A stretch of 64,000 nucleotides of DNA. Source: Parabacteroides sp. PM6-13. Lineage in GTDB: Bacteria; Bacteroidota; Bacteroidia; Bacteroidales; Tannerellaceae. The DNA lies in assembly GCF_029892605.1 (NCBI RefSeq), contig NZ_JARXWF010000007.1, positions 124,001 through 188,000 on the forward strand, in the 5' to 3' direction. Every line of letters starts with the position of its first letter. Position 1 is the stretch's first letter. Under the pieces are notes generated by a model. The model was not told the DNA's origin, made no database searches, and saw only the letters and a program-made list of their open reading frames with translations. This document shows, in pieces, positions 9,117 through 18,099 of this stretch. A program made the position numbers and the translations under genes.

Positions 9117-11222
9117 ATGAAGAGAAGCTATCTTATTTTGCTGGCAGGGATCGTTGTATCCCTGCTTGCGTCATTCTCTCCCGGGAAGTCGAAGCAGGTG
9201 CAATACAATACCCCTTCGGCGGGTAATCCGATTATTCCGGGCTATTTTGCGGATCCGACGATCCGCAAATTTGGTGATACCTATTACCTCTATTGTACGA
9301 CTGACGGAACAGCCGGGGGAATTGGTCCTTCGCAGGTGTGGACATCCAAAGACTTCGTAAACTGGACGATCCAGCCGATGAACTGGCCGACAACACGCCA
9401 GATCTGGGCACCGGATATCATGCAGGGTGTCGATGGGCGTTACTATTTCTATTACAGTCAGGCGTGTAAGATCTATTGTGCGGTGTCGGATAGCCCGACC
9501 GGTCCCTGGGAGAATATCCTGGGCGCTCCGGAGGCGGTGTTGATTCCCGACCGCTATGTCTCCATGTCGATCACCCTGGATGCGCAGAGTTTCATCGACG
9601 ACGACGGATCTACCTACCTCTATTGGGGCACCTGGGGCATCTATCCGAATCATGGATGTGGCGTGGGTAAATTGAACCCCGATATGAAAAGCTTTGCCGA
9701 TACGACGCTTATTCCCAACACACAGGCGACCGATTTCTTTGAAGCGCCCTATGTGTTCAAGCGCAATGGCATCTATTATCTGACCTATTCGTCCGGTTCC
9801 TGTCACGACCATACCTACCGGGTGCAGTATGCGACCAGCACGGTGGGTCCGATGGGGCCTTTTGTGTTTGCCGACAACAACCCCATTCTCGAAACCAATG
9901 CCGACGGAACCATCCATGGACCGGGGCATCATAGCATTTTGCAGGAAGGCGATGACTATTATATCCTGTATCATCGCCACAATATCCCGCAGTCGACACG
10001 GGGATTCCACCGCCAGGTGGCGGCCGATCGATTGACCTTCGATGCCGAAGGACGTATCAATAAGATACCCGGCAGCCACGAAGGCATCGGCTTTTTGCAG
10101 AAGAACAGCAACCCGTCTAAGAACCTGGTGTTGGATCGCAAGGTCAAGGTGACTGCCTCTTCCTATTATAATGATTCGTTTAAGCCGGAATATGCGATAG
10201 ACAATAATAACGCTACCCTCTGGCGTGCGAAGGGACTGCCGGAAACGGGACAGCAAGAGTGGTTGGAGATCGACTTGGGCAAGGCGCAGCCGATTACCCG
10301 TATCTGGACACAGTTCGAGCATGCGACCATTTTCTACCAGTATATCTACGAAACGTCGCTGGACGGAAAAGAATGGACAACCTTTGCGGACCGACGTGAC
10401 AACACCTTGGCGGGCAGTCCGATGATCGACCGGGGCGATGTGAAGGCACGTTACCTGCGCCTTCGTTTCACCGGCAACGAACGCAATGGCTATATCCCGG
10501 CGGTGTGGAATATTCAGGTATTCTCGGAAGGAGAGGATCCTTTTGATAATAACCTCGAACGGTTCAATAAACAGGCTACGGAAGCAGCTCCCCAAAGAGG
10601 AGAAATGCTCCTTGAAATCAACGCCGACAGCTATTCCGAAGGAACCGTAACGGGACGGATCACCAACGAAAAGAACCCCAAGCAGGGCTTCAACGCGGAG
10701 GCTATGGCAGTGAAGGTTGAAACGTATAAAGGCAAATCGGCCTTTGTGTTCGACGGCAAGCAACAATTCAAATCTGATTTCTCCCTGCCGCGTACGATGA
10801 CAGGGAACCCTCCTTATACTATCTCCTACTGGGTGGCTGTTACCGATCCGAAAGAGAATACCTGTATCATCGACCTCAATGAATCGTGGGGCGAACTGCA
10901 TAAGATTGCCGTGGGCTATGGCACCGACAAACGGGGTGGGATCACCATTCACAACGGATGGTATGAGGATCTGGGATTAGACGAGATGCCTCCAGCGGGT
11001 GAATGGACACATATTGTCGTTACCTTCGACGGATATATGGAAAAGCTCTATATCAACGGATCTCTGGTAAAAGAAAAAGATATTTTATTGGTGGTGGCTG
11101 ATTGCGATGTGTTAACTTTGGGCTGTAAACATAGTGGGGAGCTTCCTTTTAGCGGCTATCTGCATTCATTGAAAGTCTATGACACGGTGATGGATGAGGC
11201 AACAATTCAAAACAATTTATAA
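9117..11222 (+). CDS. Glycoside hydrolase family 43 with F5/8-type and LamG-like domains
   Basis: 701 residues with an N-terminal signal. Residues about 35-330 form a five-bladed GH43 propeller: GYFADPT gives catalytic base Asp46, FIDDDGSTYLYWG (from 159) the pKa-setting Asp, and FFEAPYVF the general acid Glu209. Residues about 340-475 resemble an F5/8 type C (CBM32-like) domain, and about 500-700 a laminin-G/concanavalin-like sandwich (FDGKQQFK, WTHIVVTFDG, LYINGSLV). GH43 covers alpha-L-arabinofuranosidases, beta-xylosidases and exo-beta-galactanases. Next to two GH127 an arabinose- or galactan-directed activity is likely. The gene is 12 bp upstream of the second GH127. Confidence 0.9.
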   Translation: MKRSYLILLAGIVVSLLASFSPGKSKQVQYNTPSAGNPIIPGYFADPTIRKFGDTYYLYCTTDGTAGGIGPSQVWTSKDFVNWTIQPMNWPTTRQIWAPDIMQGVDGRYYFYYSQACKIYCAVSDSPTGPWENILGAPEAVLIPDRYVSMSITLDAQSFIDDDGSTYLYWGTWGIYPNHGCGVGKLNPDMKSFADTTLIPNTQATDFFEAPYVFKRNGIYYLTYSSGSCHDHTYRVQYATSTVGPMGPFVFADNNPILETNADGTIHGPGHHSILQEGDDYYILYHRHNIPQSTRGFHRQVAADRLTFDAEGRINKIPGSHEGIGFLQKNSNPSKNLVLDRKVKVTASSYYNDSFKPEYAIDNNNATLWRAKGLPETGQQEWLEIDLGKAQPITRIWTQFEHATIFYQYIYETSLDGKEWTTFADRRDNTLAGSPMIDRGDVKARYLRLRFTGNERNGYIPAVWNIQVFSEGEDPFDNNLERFNKQATEAAPQRGEMLLEINADSYSEGTVTGRITNEKNPKQGFNAEAMAVKVETYKGKSAFVFDGKQQFKSDFSLPRTMTGNPPYTISYWVAVTDPKENTCIIDLNESWGELHKIAVGYGTDKRGGITIHNGWYEDLGLDEMPPAGEWTHIVVTFDGYMEKLYINGSLVKEKDILLVVADCDVLTLGCKHSGELPFSGYLHSLKVYDTVMDEATIQNNL

Positions 11223-11234
11223 TACCTATGTAAC

Positions 11235-13634
11235 ATGAAGAAAACATTATTATCTCTATTACTCGTTTCTTTCGCTTTAGGAACGAACGCGCAACAAAAG
11301 TCGGGAGGATATCCGATCGATCCCGTACCCTTTACTTCGGTGAAGGTAACCGACAATTTCTGGGGACAACGCTTGAAGGCGAGTCGTGATGTAACCATTC
11401 CATTGGCATTCAGTAAATGCGAAGAGACCGGACGGTATGAAAACTTTGTGAAAGCAGCCAATCCGAGCAAGGATTATAAGGTGGAAGGTCTTTCCTTCGA
11501 CGATACCGATGTCTACAAAACCATCGAAGGGGCGAGCTATTCTATGCAGACCTATCCGGATAAGAAACTGGAAAAATACATCGACAGTGTCCTGAATATT
11601 GTCGCTAAAGCACAGGAACCCGATGGTTATCTCTTTACCGCTCGCACCATGAACCCGGATCATCCGCATGAATGGGCCGGAAGCAAACGTTGGGAAAAGG
11701 TAGAAGACCTCAGCCATGAGTTCTATAACCTGGGACATATGATCGAAGGAGCTATCGCGCATTATCAGGCTACCGGAAAGAGAAAGTTTCTGGATATTGC
11801 TATCAAGTATGCCGATTGTGTGGAAAGAGAGATCGGCGATGCGCCCGGTAAGCAGGTGAAAGTACCCGGACATCAGATTGCCGAGATGGCATTAGCCAAG
11901 CTTTATCTGGTGACCGGACAGAAGAAATACCTCGACCTGGCTAAGTTCTTTTTAGACAAACGTGGGTATACCGAACGCCGCGATGAATACAGCCAGGCGC
12001 ATAAACCGGTATTGCAACAGGATGAGGCCGTAGGTCATGCCGTACGTGCTGCGTATATGTATTCAGGAATCGCCGATGTGGCGGCTCTTACCGGCGATGC
12101 GGAATATATTCAGGCGATCGACCGGATCTGGGACAATGTGGTGACCAAGAAGCTTTATATCACCGGTGGTATCGGTGCAACAAATAGTGGTGAAGCATTC
12201 GGCAAAAACTACGAACTGCCTAATATGTCGGCCTATTGTGAAACCTGCGCGGCTATTGGTAATGTATATTGGAATCACCGTTTGTTCCTCTTGCATGGCG
12301 AATCGAAATACTATGATGTATTGGAACGTTCGCTTTACAATGGGCTGATCTCCGGCGTATCGATGGATGGCGGTGGTTTCTTCTATCCGAATCCTCTCGA
12401 GTCGATTGGTCAGCATCAGCGTCAGCCTTGGTTTGGCTGTGCCTGTTGTCCGTCGAATATTGCCCGTTTCATCCCCTCTTTGCCAGGTTATGTGTATGCG
12501 GTGAAAGGCAAAGATGTGTATATGAACCTGTTTATGGGCAATACCTCAGAACTGACTGTCGGAGGCAAAAAGGTAACGATAGTGCAGGAAACTTCTTATC
12601 CTTGGAACGGCGACGTGCAGGTGAAAGTGACTCCGCGTGGCAAACAGGAGTTCGCCTTGAAGATCCGCGTGCCGGGTTGGGTACAGGGTGATGTAGTGCC
12701 GAGCAAACTTTATACCTATGCAGACCGCAAACAGTTGGGTTATAGCGTTAAGGTGAACGGTGAAGTCGTAGAAAGCGCTTTAGATAATGGCTATTTCACC
12801 ATCTCCCGCCAGTGGAAGAAAGGCGATGTAGTGGATATCCATTTTGATATGGAACCCAGAACGGTGAAGGCTCATTCTTTGGTAGAAGCTGACAAAGGAC
12901 GGGTATCTGTTGAACGCGGCCCGATTGTGTATTGCGCGGAATGGCCTGATAATGACTTTAGCGTACGGAGTGTCTTTATGAATCGCAAACCGGAATTCAC
13001 CGTAGAAAGTAAACCGGAACTATTGTGTGGCATCAACCAGTTGAAGACGCAGGCTCAAACCCTGAGCTTCGATGAGAAAGGACGCCTGCAGGCCAAGGAT
13101 GTGACCCTTACCCTGATTCCTTATTATGCCTGGGCACACCGGGGAACCGGCGAGATGACGGTTTGGTTACCGCAGGAACTGAGCGCGACGCGTCCGGTTA
13201 TGCCGCCGACGATCACCAGCGATGCGAAGGTAACTGCTTCCCACCGGGCGAGCTCGCTTTCTGCAATCAACGACGGTCTGCTTCCGAAGGATGAGAGCGA
13301 TCGTTCGGCTCCTTACTATCATTGGTGGCCGAAAGAAGGAACGACCGAGTGGCTTGCTTATGAGTTTACTACCCCTCAAAAGGTTTCTTCTTCGTCTATC
13401 TTCTGGTACGATGACGGCCCTTGGGGCGGATGTCGTGTGCCGAAGAACTGGAAACTCTTCTACCAGGATGCTTCCGGCAATTGGGCGCCGGTGAAAAACA
13501 CCACAGACTACGGAACTGTAAAGGGTGAAAACAATGAGGTTCGCTTCGAACCGGTAACGACCAAAGCGCTGAAACTCGAAGTACAGCTGCCGGAAAAGAA
13601 TGCTGCGGGCTTATTTGAATGGAGTGTAGAATAA
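11235..13634 (+). CDS. Glycoside hydrolase family 127 (beta-L-arabinofuranosidase-like), secreted
   Basis: 799 residues. The signal MKKTLLSLLLVSFALGTNAQ lacks a lipobox, unlike the first GH127, so this copy is probably periplasmic. The zinc and catalytic residues are intact: CETC at 335-338 and FGCACCPSN with Cys404-Cys405. The C-terminal module (about 655-799, HHWWP-like YYHWWPKEG block) matches the one on the first GH127. It lies 8 bp before the S9 peptidase start, so the two are almost certainly co-translated. A lipidated plus a soluble GH127 would allow removal of similar sugars at the surface and in the periplasm; this split is inferred from the signals only. Confidence 0.9.
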   Translation: MKKTLLSLLLVSFALGTNAQQKSGGYPIDPVPFTSVKVTDNFWGQRLKASRDVTIPLAFSKCEETGRYENFVKAANPSKDYKVEGLSFDDTDVYKTIEGASYSMQTYPDKKLEKYIDSVLNIVAKAQEPDGYLFTARTMNPDHPHEWAGSKRWEKVEDLSHEFYNLGHMIEGAIAHYQATGKRKFLDIAIKYADCVEREIGDAPGKQVKVPGHQIAEMALAKLYLVTGQKKYLDLAKFFLDKRGYTERRDEYSQAHKPVLQQDEAVGHAVRAAYMYSGIADVAALTGDAEYIQAIDRIWDNVVTKKLYITGGIGATNSGEAFGKNYELPNMSAYCETCAAIGNVYWNHRLFLLHGESKYYDVLERSLYNGLISGVSMDGGGFFYPNPLESIGQHQRQPWFGCACCPSNIARFIPSLPGYVYAVKGKDVYMNLFMGNTSELTVGGKKVTIVQETSYPWNGDVQVKVTPRGKQEFALKIRVPGWVQGDVVPSKLYTYADRKQLGYSVKVNGEVVESALDNGYFTISRQWKKGDVVDIHFDMEPRTVKAHSLVEADKGRVSVERGPIVYCAEWPDNDFSVRSVFMNRKPEFTVESKPELLCGINQLKTQAQTLSFDEKGRLQAKDVTLTLIPYYAWAHRGTGEMTVWLPQELSATRPVMPPTITSDAKVTASHRASSLSAINDGLLPKDESDRSAPYYHWWPKEGTTEWLAYEFTTPQKVSSSSIFWYDDGPWGGCRVPKNWKLFYQDASGNWAPVKNTTDYGTVKGENNEVRFEPVTTKALKLEVQLPEKNAAGLFEWSVE

Positions 13635-13641
13635 TCAGCTT

Positions 13642-15738
13642 ATGAAAGCAAAAAGTATTATAGTAGTAGGGTTGCTGGCTTTGGCCGGCAACCTTTTGCA
13701 TGCCCAGGGCACAGCCGAAGACTATGCGCGGGCATATAGCCTGGCTGAAAAATATAATGGTTTGGTATTAAACGCCTCCGTTATGCCAAACTGGATTGCA
13801 AACAACCGCTTCTGGTATGTGCAGGAGGTGCCCGGAGGTAGAAAATATGTCTTGGTAGACGCGGATAAGCGGACGATCGCCGAAATGCCGGATACGATGC
13901 GGCAGCGATTGGTAGGCGATCAGCGTGGGCGTTACCGTTACCCCGGTGGCGGGCGTTACTGGGGCGAGCGCGACGAACAACGCTCGGCCGATTCGATCGC
14001 TTCTCCCGATGGAAAATACATGGCGTTTATAAAGAATAGCAATGTGTATGTACGCGAAGTGGCTACCGGTAACGAAAAAGCACTTAGCCAGGACGGAGCC
14101 GCCGGCGAATACTATTCGGCTTATATCCATTGGTCGCCCGACTCAAAGAAGGTGGCTACGACCAAGATCCGCCCTGCCGAAAAGCAATATTTCTATTTTG
14201 TGGAGTCATCGCCGAAAGATCAGTTGCAACCTAAACTCCATCAGCGCGAATATGCCAAACCGGGCGATGCATTGCCATTTGCCGTTCCGCATATATTTCA
14301 TGTGGAATCAGGTGTTGGCCTGACCCCTTCGACCGAACTATTCTCCTCCCAATACGACTTAAACCGATTAAGCTGGAATCAGGATAGCAAAGCGATTACT
14401 TTTGAATACAACCAACGCGGGCATCAGGTCTATCGGGTATTGGAAATGTCGGCTGAAACAGCCGCCGTTCGTCCCATCGTAGAAGAGACCAGTGATACCT
14501 TTGTGAATTACAGCCGTTATTTCCGCCACGATATGCCGGATGATAAAGAGATGATCTGGATGAGTGAACGCGATAATTGGAATCACCTCTATCTGATCGA
14601 CAAGTCGTCGGGCAAGGTGAAACACCAGATCACCAAGGGAGAATGGTATGTGCGCGACATCGTAGAAGTGGATGAGAAAAATCGGGTGATCTATTTCTCT
14701 GCCAATGGCATGGTGAAGGGGGAAGATCCCTACCTGGTGCGCTATTACCGGATCAATATGGATGGCTCTAAATTGACCTGTCTGACGCCGGATGAGGGTA
14801 CGCATACGGCTCGCTTCTCGCCTGATATGAAGTATTTGGTTGATACCTGGTCGAAGGTAGATCAGGCACCGGTGACCGTATTGCGTTCTGCAAAAGACGG
14901 CAAACTATTGATGGAGTTGGAAAAAGCCGACCTGACGGCGCTGAAAGCAGCCGGTTGGATCGCGCCCGAGCCATTCGTGGCCAAAGGACGCGATGGCGAA
15001 ACGGATATATGGGGCGTGATCTGCCGTCCGACCAATTTCGATCCATCGAAGAAATATCCGGTGATTGAATATATCTACGCCGGGCCGGGCAGTGCTTATA
15101 CGCCGAAGGCTTTCCGCGCTTTCCATTGGAGCCTGCAACAGATTGCCGAGTTAGGCTTTATCGTGGTGCAATGTGATGGCATGGGTACCTCTTTCCGCAG
15201 CAAGGCGTTCGAGAGCGTATGTTATAAGAACCTCAAAGACGCCGGTTTTCCTGATCGCAAGCTGTGGATGAAGGCTGCCGCCGAGAAATATCCCTATATG
15301 GATATTGAACGGGTAGGGATCTTCGGTTCGTCAGCCGGTGGACAGGAGGCGATGGGAGCGGTATTGTTCCATCCCGAGTTCTACAAAGCCGCCTATTCGG
15401 CCTGTGGATGCCACGACAACCGCATGGATAAGATCTGGTGGAACGAGCAATGGATGGGCTATCCGGTTGATAATAGCTATATCGAATGTAGCAATGTGGA
15501 GAATGCTCACCTACTCACCCGTCCGCTGATGCTGATGGTTGGTGAGATGGACGATAATGTCGATCCAGCTTCTACTATGCAGGTGGTGAATGCGCTCATC
15601 AAGGCGAAGAAAGATTTTGAACTGGTAGTCGTTCCGGGTATGAACCACTCTATGGGTGGTGAATATGGCGACCGCAAACGCTTCGATTTCTTTGTGAAAC
15701 ATCTGTTAGGTGTGACGCCTCCGGCGTGGGATCAGTAG
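13642..15738 (+). CDS. S9 family serine peptidase, DPP-IV type
   Basis: 698 residues with a signal peptide ending near LLHAQ. An eight-bladed propeller N-terminal half (about 40-460) precedes an alpha/beta hydrolase half. The triad can be read directly: Ser564 in GSSAGG, Asp637 in EMDDNVDP and His669 in GMNHSMGG. Family members release N-terminal dipeptides, often X-Pro, in the periplasm. It is the last gene of the operon and is followed by a strong terminator. Its place with two putative HEXXH peptidases supports a glycoprotein or peptide-linked glycan as the substrate of the locus, though S9 genes also occur in other contexts. Confidence 0.93.
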   Translation: MKAKSIIVVGLLALAGNLLHAQGTAEDYARAYSLAEKYNGLVLNASVMPNWIANNRFWYVQEVPGGRKYVLVDADKRTIAEMPDTMRQRLVGDQRGRYRYPGGGRYWGERDEQRSADSIASPDGKYMAFIKNSNVYVREVATGNEKALSQDGAAGEYYSAYIHWSPDSKKVATTKIRPAEKQYFYFVESSPKDQLQPKLHQREYAKPGDALPFAVPHIFHVESGVGLTPSTELFSSQYDLNRLSWNQDSKAITFEYNQRGHQVYRVLEMSAETAAVRPIVEETSDTFVNYSRYFRHDMPDDKEMIWMSERDNWNHLYLIDKSSGKVKHQITKGEWYVRDIVEVDEKNRVIYFSANGMVKGEDPYLVRYYRINMDGSKLTCLTPDEGTHTARFSPDMKYLVDTWSKVDQAPVTVLRSAKDGKLLMELEKADLTALKAAGWIAPEPFVAKGRDGETDIWGVICRPTNFDPSKKYPVIEYIYAGPGSAYTPKAFRAFHWSLQQIAELGFIVVQCDGMGTSFRSKAFESVCYKNLKDAGFPDRKLWMKAAAEKYPYMDIERVGIFGSSAGGQEAMGAVLFHPEFYKAAYSACGCHDNRMDKIWWNEQWMGYPVDNSYIECSNVENAHLLTRPLMLMVGEMDDNVDPASTMQVVNALIKAKKDFELVVVPGMNHSMGGEYGDRKRFDFFVKHLLGVTPPAWDQ

Positions 15739-15764
15739 GCAATATACGATTGATTTAATAGACG

Positions 15765-15800
15765 AAAAAGGATACTTCCTCCCCGGGAAGTATCCTTTTT
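15765..15800 (+). terminator. Intrinsic terminator of the polysaccharide utilisation operon
   Basis: A perfect 15-bp stem (15765-15779 with 15786-15800) and a 6-nt loop, with five A on the left and five T plus CTTTT on the right, 27 nt after the S9 peptidase stop. It reads as a terminator in both directions. Confidence 0.92.
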
Positions 15801-15813
15801 CTTTTCAATCTCA

Positions 15814-15945
15814 AAAAGCAAAGTGTAAGCAAAAAGTCGATTTTGCTTTACAATATGATACGTTAAAAAGTGTTACTCCTGCGGGTAATTTAAAATACCC
15901 CTACGTTTTCGGGAAAATAGTCCCGCGATTTTGACAGTTTGTCAA
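15814..15945 (+). repeat. 132-nt structured intergenic element, copy 1
   Basis: First of three copies (others at 26375-26506 and 51369-51500). The 30 nt at 15847-15876 are identical in all three, and the spacing from that block to the TTGACA at the right end is 84 nt in every copy. Left part: a hairpin GTAAGCAAAA / TTTTGCTTTAC with a variable loop. Right part: GCGGG can pair with CCCGC around a conserved AAATACCCCTACGTTT segment. The right end is a palindrome, TTGACA-GTT-TGTCAA. The left end is more diverged than in the other copies. It lies between the operon terminator and the PhoH-like gene; the rest of 15739-16069 shows nothing else I recognise. Confidence 0.85.
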
Positions 15946-16069
15946 TTTTTGATTTCACCTTCCCATTTCGTCAAAAAGCAGTTTTCTTTCGTTCTTTCTG
16001 CAGTAGGAAGTCGACGGTCTCATAATTGTTTGTATATTTAGTGCGAACATACTTTAAAGATAGAAAGCC

Positions 16070-17392
16070 ATGGGAAAGAAGAATTTCGTGTTAGACACCA
16101 ATGTGATTCTGCACGACTACAAAAGTATTGAGAACTTTGAGGAGAATGATATCTATCTGCCGATTGTCGTACTCGAGGAGTTAGACCGTTTTAAACGGGG
16201 AAGCGATCAGATCAACTATAATGCCCGGGAGTTTGTGCGTGAGCTGGATGCCCTGACCAGTAATGATCTTTTTCTGAAAGGAGCCTCGCTGGGGGCGGGA
16301 AGGGGACATCTATATGTGGTGACCGAAGAGAAGGTGATGGAGCACGTATCGCTCTCTTTCCCTGAACGGACCGCTGACAACCGCATCCTTTCCTGTACCT
16401 CCATGATTGCTCAAACAAAGCCGAAGATGGAAACGATCCTGGTGACCAAGGATATTAATCTTCGCATGAAGGCAAGAGCCTTGGGGATCAAGGTGGAGGA
16501 CTATATCAACGACAAGGTGGTCAATGTCGATATCTTTGAACGTGCCCAGGATACCTATGATAATATCGATCCGGATCTGATCGATAAACTATACGCGTCG
16601 CCGGACGGGGTCGATGCGGATCTGTTGGAGATTAATTCCAAACTCGAACCGAACGATTGTTTTATATTGAAGAGCGTTCGTAATTCGGTGTTGGCGCGTA
16701 ATAATCCTTTTACCGGAAAGATTCAACGGGTAGAGAAGGGTAATAATTATGGCATACAGCCTCGTAATGCGGAGCAGAGCTTTGCGTTTGAAGTGTTGAA
16801 CGACCCCGAAGTGACACTGGTGGGTATTACCGGGAAAGCAGGTACGGGAAAAACCCTGTTGGCCATGGCTTCTGCCCTGAAACAGGCCAATCAGTACAAA
16901 CAGATATTGCTTGCCCGTCCGATCGTTTCGCTGGCGAATAAAGATATTGGTTTCCTACCGGGTGACGAAAAGCAGAAGGTGGCTCCTTATATGCAGCCGT
17001 TGTTTGATAATCTGAATGTGATCAAAGCACAATTTGCTCCGGGCAGCAAAGAGGTGAAACTGATTGACGATATGCAAAAAGAGAATAAACTGGTGGTGGA
17101 GGCGTTGGCCTTTATCCGCGGACGCAGCTTGTCGGAAACATTCTGTATTGTCGACGAAGCGCAGAACCTGACGCCGCACGAGATAAAAACCATCATCACC
17201 CGTGCCGGCGAAGGAACCAAAATGGTCTTCACCGGTGATATCCAACAGATCGACTCACCTTACCTCGATGCGCAGAGTAATGGCCTGGCCTATATGGTCG
17301 ATAAGATGAAAGGACAGGATATCTTTGCCCACATCAACCTGATCAAAGGCGAACGAAGTCAATTGGCGGAGATGGCTGCGAATTTGTTGTAG
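16070..17392 (+). CDS. PhoH-like ATPase with N-terminal PIN domain
   Basis: 440 residues. Residues about 1-140 form a PIN nuclease domain (NFVLDTNVILHD at the start gives the acidic site), and about 230-440 a PhoH P-loop ATPase with GKAGTGKT near 255-262 and Walker B FCIVDEAQN. This is the YlaK type of PhoH protein, thought to couple ATP-driven RNA unwinding to PIN ribonuclease activity; the cellular role is poorly defined. It is monocistronic: a 132-nt repeat lies upstream and a strong terminator follows 47 nt after the stop. The start ATG 16070 follows an AAAGATAGAAAG purine tract. Confidence 0.92.
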   Translation: MGKKNFVLDTNVILHDYKSIENFEENDIYLPIVVLEELDRFKRGSDQINYNAREFVRELDALTSNDLFLKGASLGAGRGHLYVVTEEKVMEHVSLSFPERTADNRILSCTSMIAQTKPKMETILVTKDINLRMKARALGIKVEDYINDKVVNVDIFERAQDTYDNIDPDLIDKLYASPDGVDADLLEINSKLEPNDCFILKSVRNSVLARNNPFTGKIQRVEKGNNYGIQPRNAEQSFAFEVLNDPEVTLVGITGKAGTGKTLLAMASALKQANQYKQILLARPIVSLANKDIGFLPGDEKQKVAPYMQPLFDNLNVIKAQFAPGSKEVKLIDDMQKENKLVVEALAFIRGRSLSETFCIVDEAQNLTPHEIKTIITRAGEGTKMVFTGDIQQIDSPYLDAQSNGLAYMVDKMKGQDIFAHINLIKGERSQLAEMAANLL

Positions 17393-17438
17393 TGAGAAGA
17401 TGGCAGCGCATCAGGTGATGAAGCGCATATTGAAAAAT

Positions 17439-17484
17439 AAAAAAAGGTCGGCACCGGGATAATTCGGGATGCCGACCTTTTTTT
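17439..17484. terminator. Bidirectional terminator between the PhoH-like gene and the toxin-antitoxin pair
   Basis: A perfect 15-bp stem (17439-17453 with 17470-17484) with runs of seven A and seven T on the two sides, so it can end transcripts from both converging units. Its right edge overlaps the toxin stop codon by two bases. Confidence 0.9.
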
Positions 17485-17758
17485 ATTTATCGTCATAGTG
17501 TCCATACGCGGACAATACATAGACATATATTTTTTCTTTTTCAATCATGTAAATAAGGCGGTGCTTATTCGTTATTCGTCTTGACCATTGTCCACTTTTG
17601 TCTCCACCTAATGGCTTTGGATGCCCCGTTCCGGACATGGGATGCTCTTGCAACTCAAATAAGAGTTTGACCAGTTTTTGATATACCTTCGGTTCATTCT
17701 TTTTCAGGAGTCTGATATCCTTATCTGCCTCTTCGGAAATAATAATGTTGTATATCAT
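17483..17758 (-). CDS. YoeB/Txe-family mRNA interferase toxin
   Basis: 91 residues, the usual length for a RelE-superfamily toxin. The signature SGQWSRRITNKHRLIY is present, as are Arg67 and the C-terminal His87-Tyr88, equivalent to Arg65 and His83-Tyr84 of E. coli YoeB. At the position of the E. coli catalytic Glu46 (GKGKPEPL) this protein reads GTGHPKPL, that is Lys48. So the general base may be changed or supplied by another residue. The start ATG overlaps the antitoxin stop in an ATGA, as is usual for co-translated pairs. It should cleave mRNA in the ribosomal A site when the antitoxin is lost. Confidence 0.88.
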   Translation of the reverse strand: MIYNIIISEEADKDIRLLKKNEPKVYQKLVKLLFELQEHPMSGTGHPKPLGGDKSGQWSRRITNKHRLIYMIEKEKIYVYVLSAYGHYDDK

Positions 17759-18012
17759 AAGCTGTCAAGATAGGATAGAAGTTCGTCCTTCGAATGAATC
17801 GCTTTTCCTTTTCCTTCTTTTATGCCCTGAATAGCACTCTCTATTTTTGCGAAAAAGGCTTCCTTACTCATCAAGGTATCATCTTCTGTTACCGGGACAA
17901 TCCTAAAGCTGCCTTTTTCTCTTGACTTCAGGATAATATCCTCTCCGTCTTTTGCCAATTTGAGATAAACCCCTTGCTTTTCCCTGAATTCTCTTGTACT
18001 GATGACTAACAT
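17755..18012 (-). CDS. Phd/YefM-family antitoxin
   Basis: 85 residues. MLVISTREFREKQGVYLKLA is a typical N-terminal DNA-binding start of the Phd/YefM fold, followed by an acidic C-terminal region (KDELLSYLDSL) that would bind the toxin. It is the first gene of the pair and overlaps the toxin by four bases. It should repress its own promoter: a TATATTTG -7 box lies at 18060-18053 and an imperfect palindrome at 18036-18054 is just downstream of it. Confidence 0.88.
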   Translation of the reverse strand: MLVISTREFREKQGVYLKLAKDGEDIILKSREKGSFRIVPVTEDDTLMSKEAFFAKIESAIQGIKEGKGKAIHSKDELLSYLDSL

Positions 18013-18035
18013 TTCTTTTTTCTATTTTATTAATG

Positions 18036-18083
18036 TGTACCAAGTTGGTTTACAAATATAGTGTTTTTTCAGGAGAAAAGCAA
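18036..18083 (-). promoter_or_regulatory. Promoter and candidate operator of the toxin-antitoxin pair
   Basis: On the minus strand the -7 box TATATTTG lies at 18060-18053, with a TTG -33 match at 18083-18081 and 20 bp between them, which fits the Bacteroidetes sigma factor. An imperfect inverted repeat (TGTACCAA-G-TTGGTTTACA, 18036-18054 on +) covers the expected start site and is a plausible YefM operator. Confidence 0.55.
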
Positions 18084-18099
18084 CGACTCAGCTTTTCGT

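Noticed and set aside
9171-10952. 593-codon open frame opposite the GH43 gene
   Set aside because: It lies fully inside a GH43 gene with intact catalytic residues. Long antisense frames are common in genes with this codon use, and its protein has no recognisable domain.
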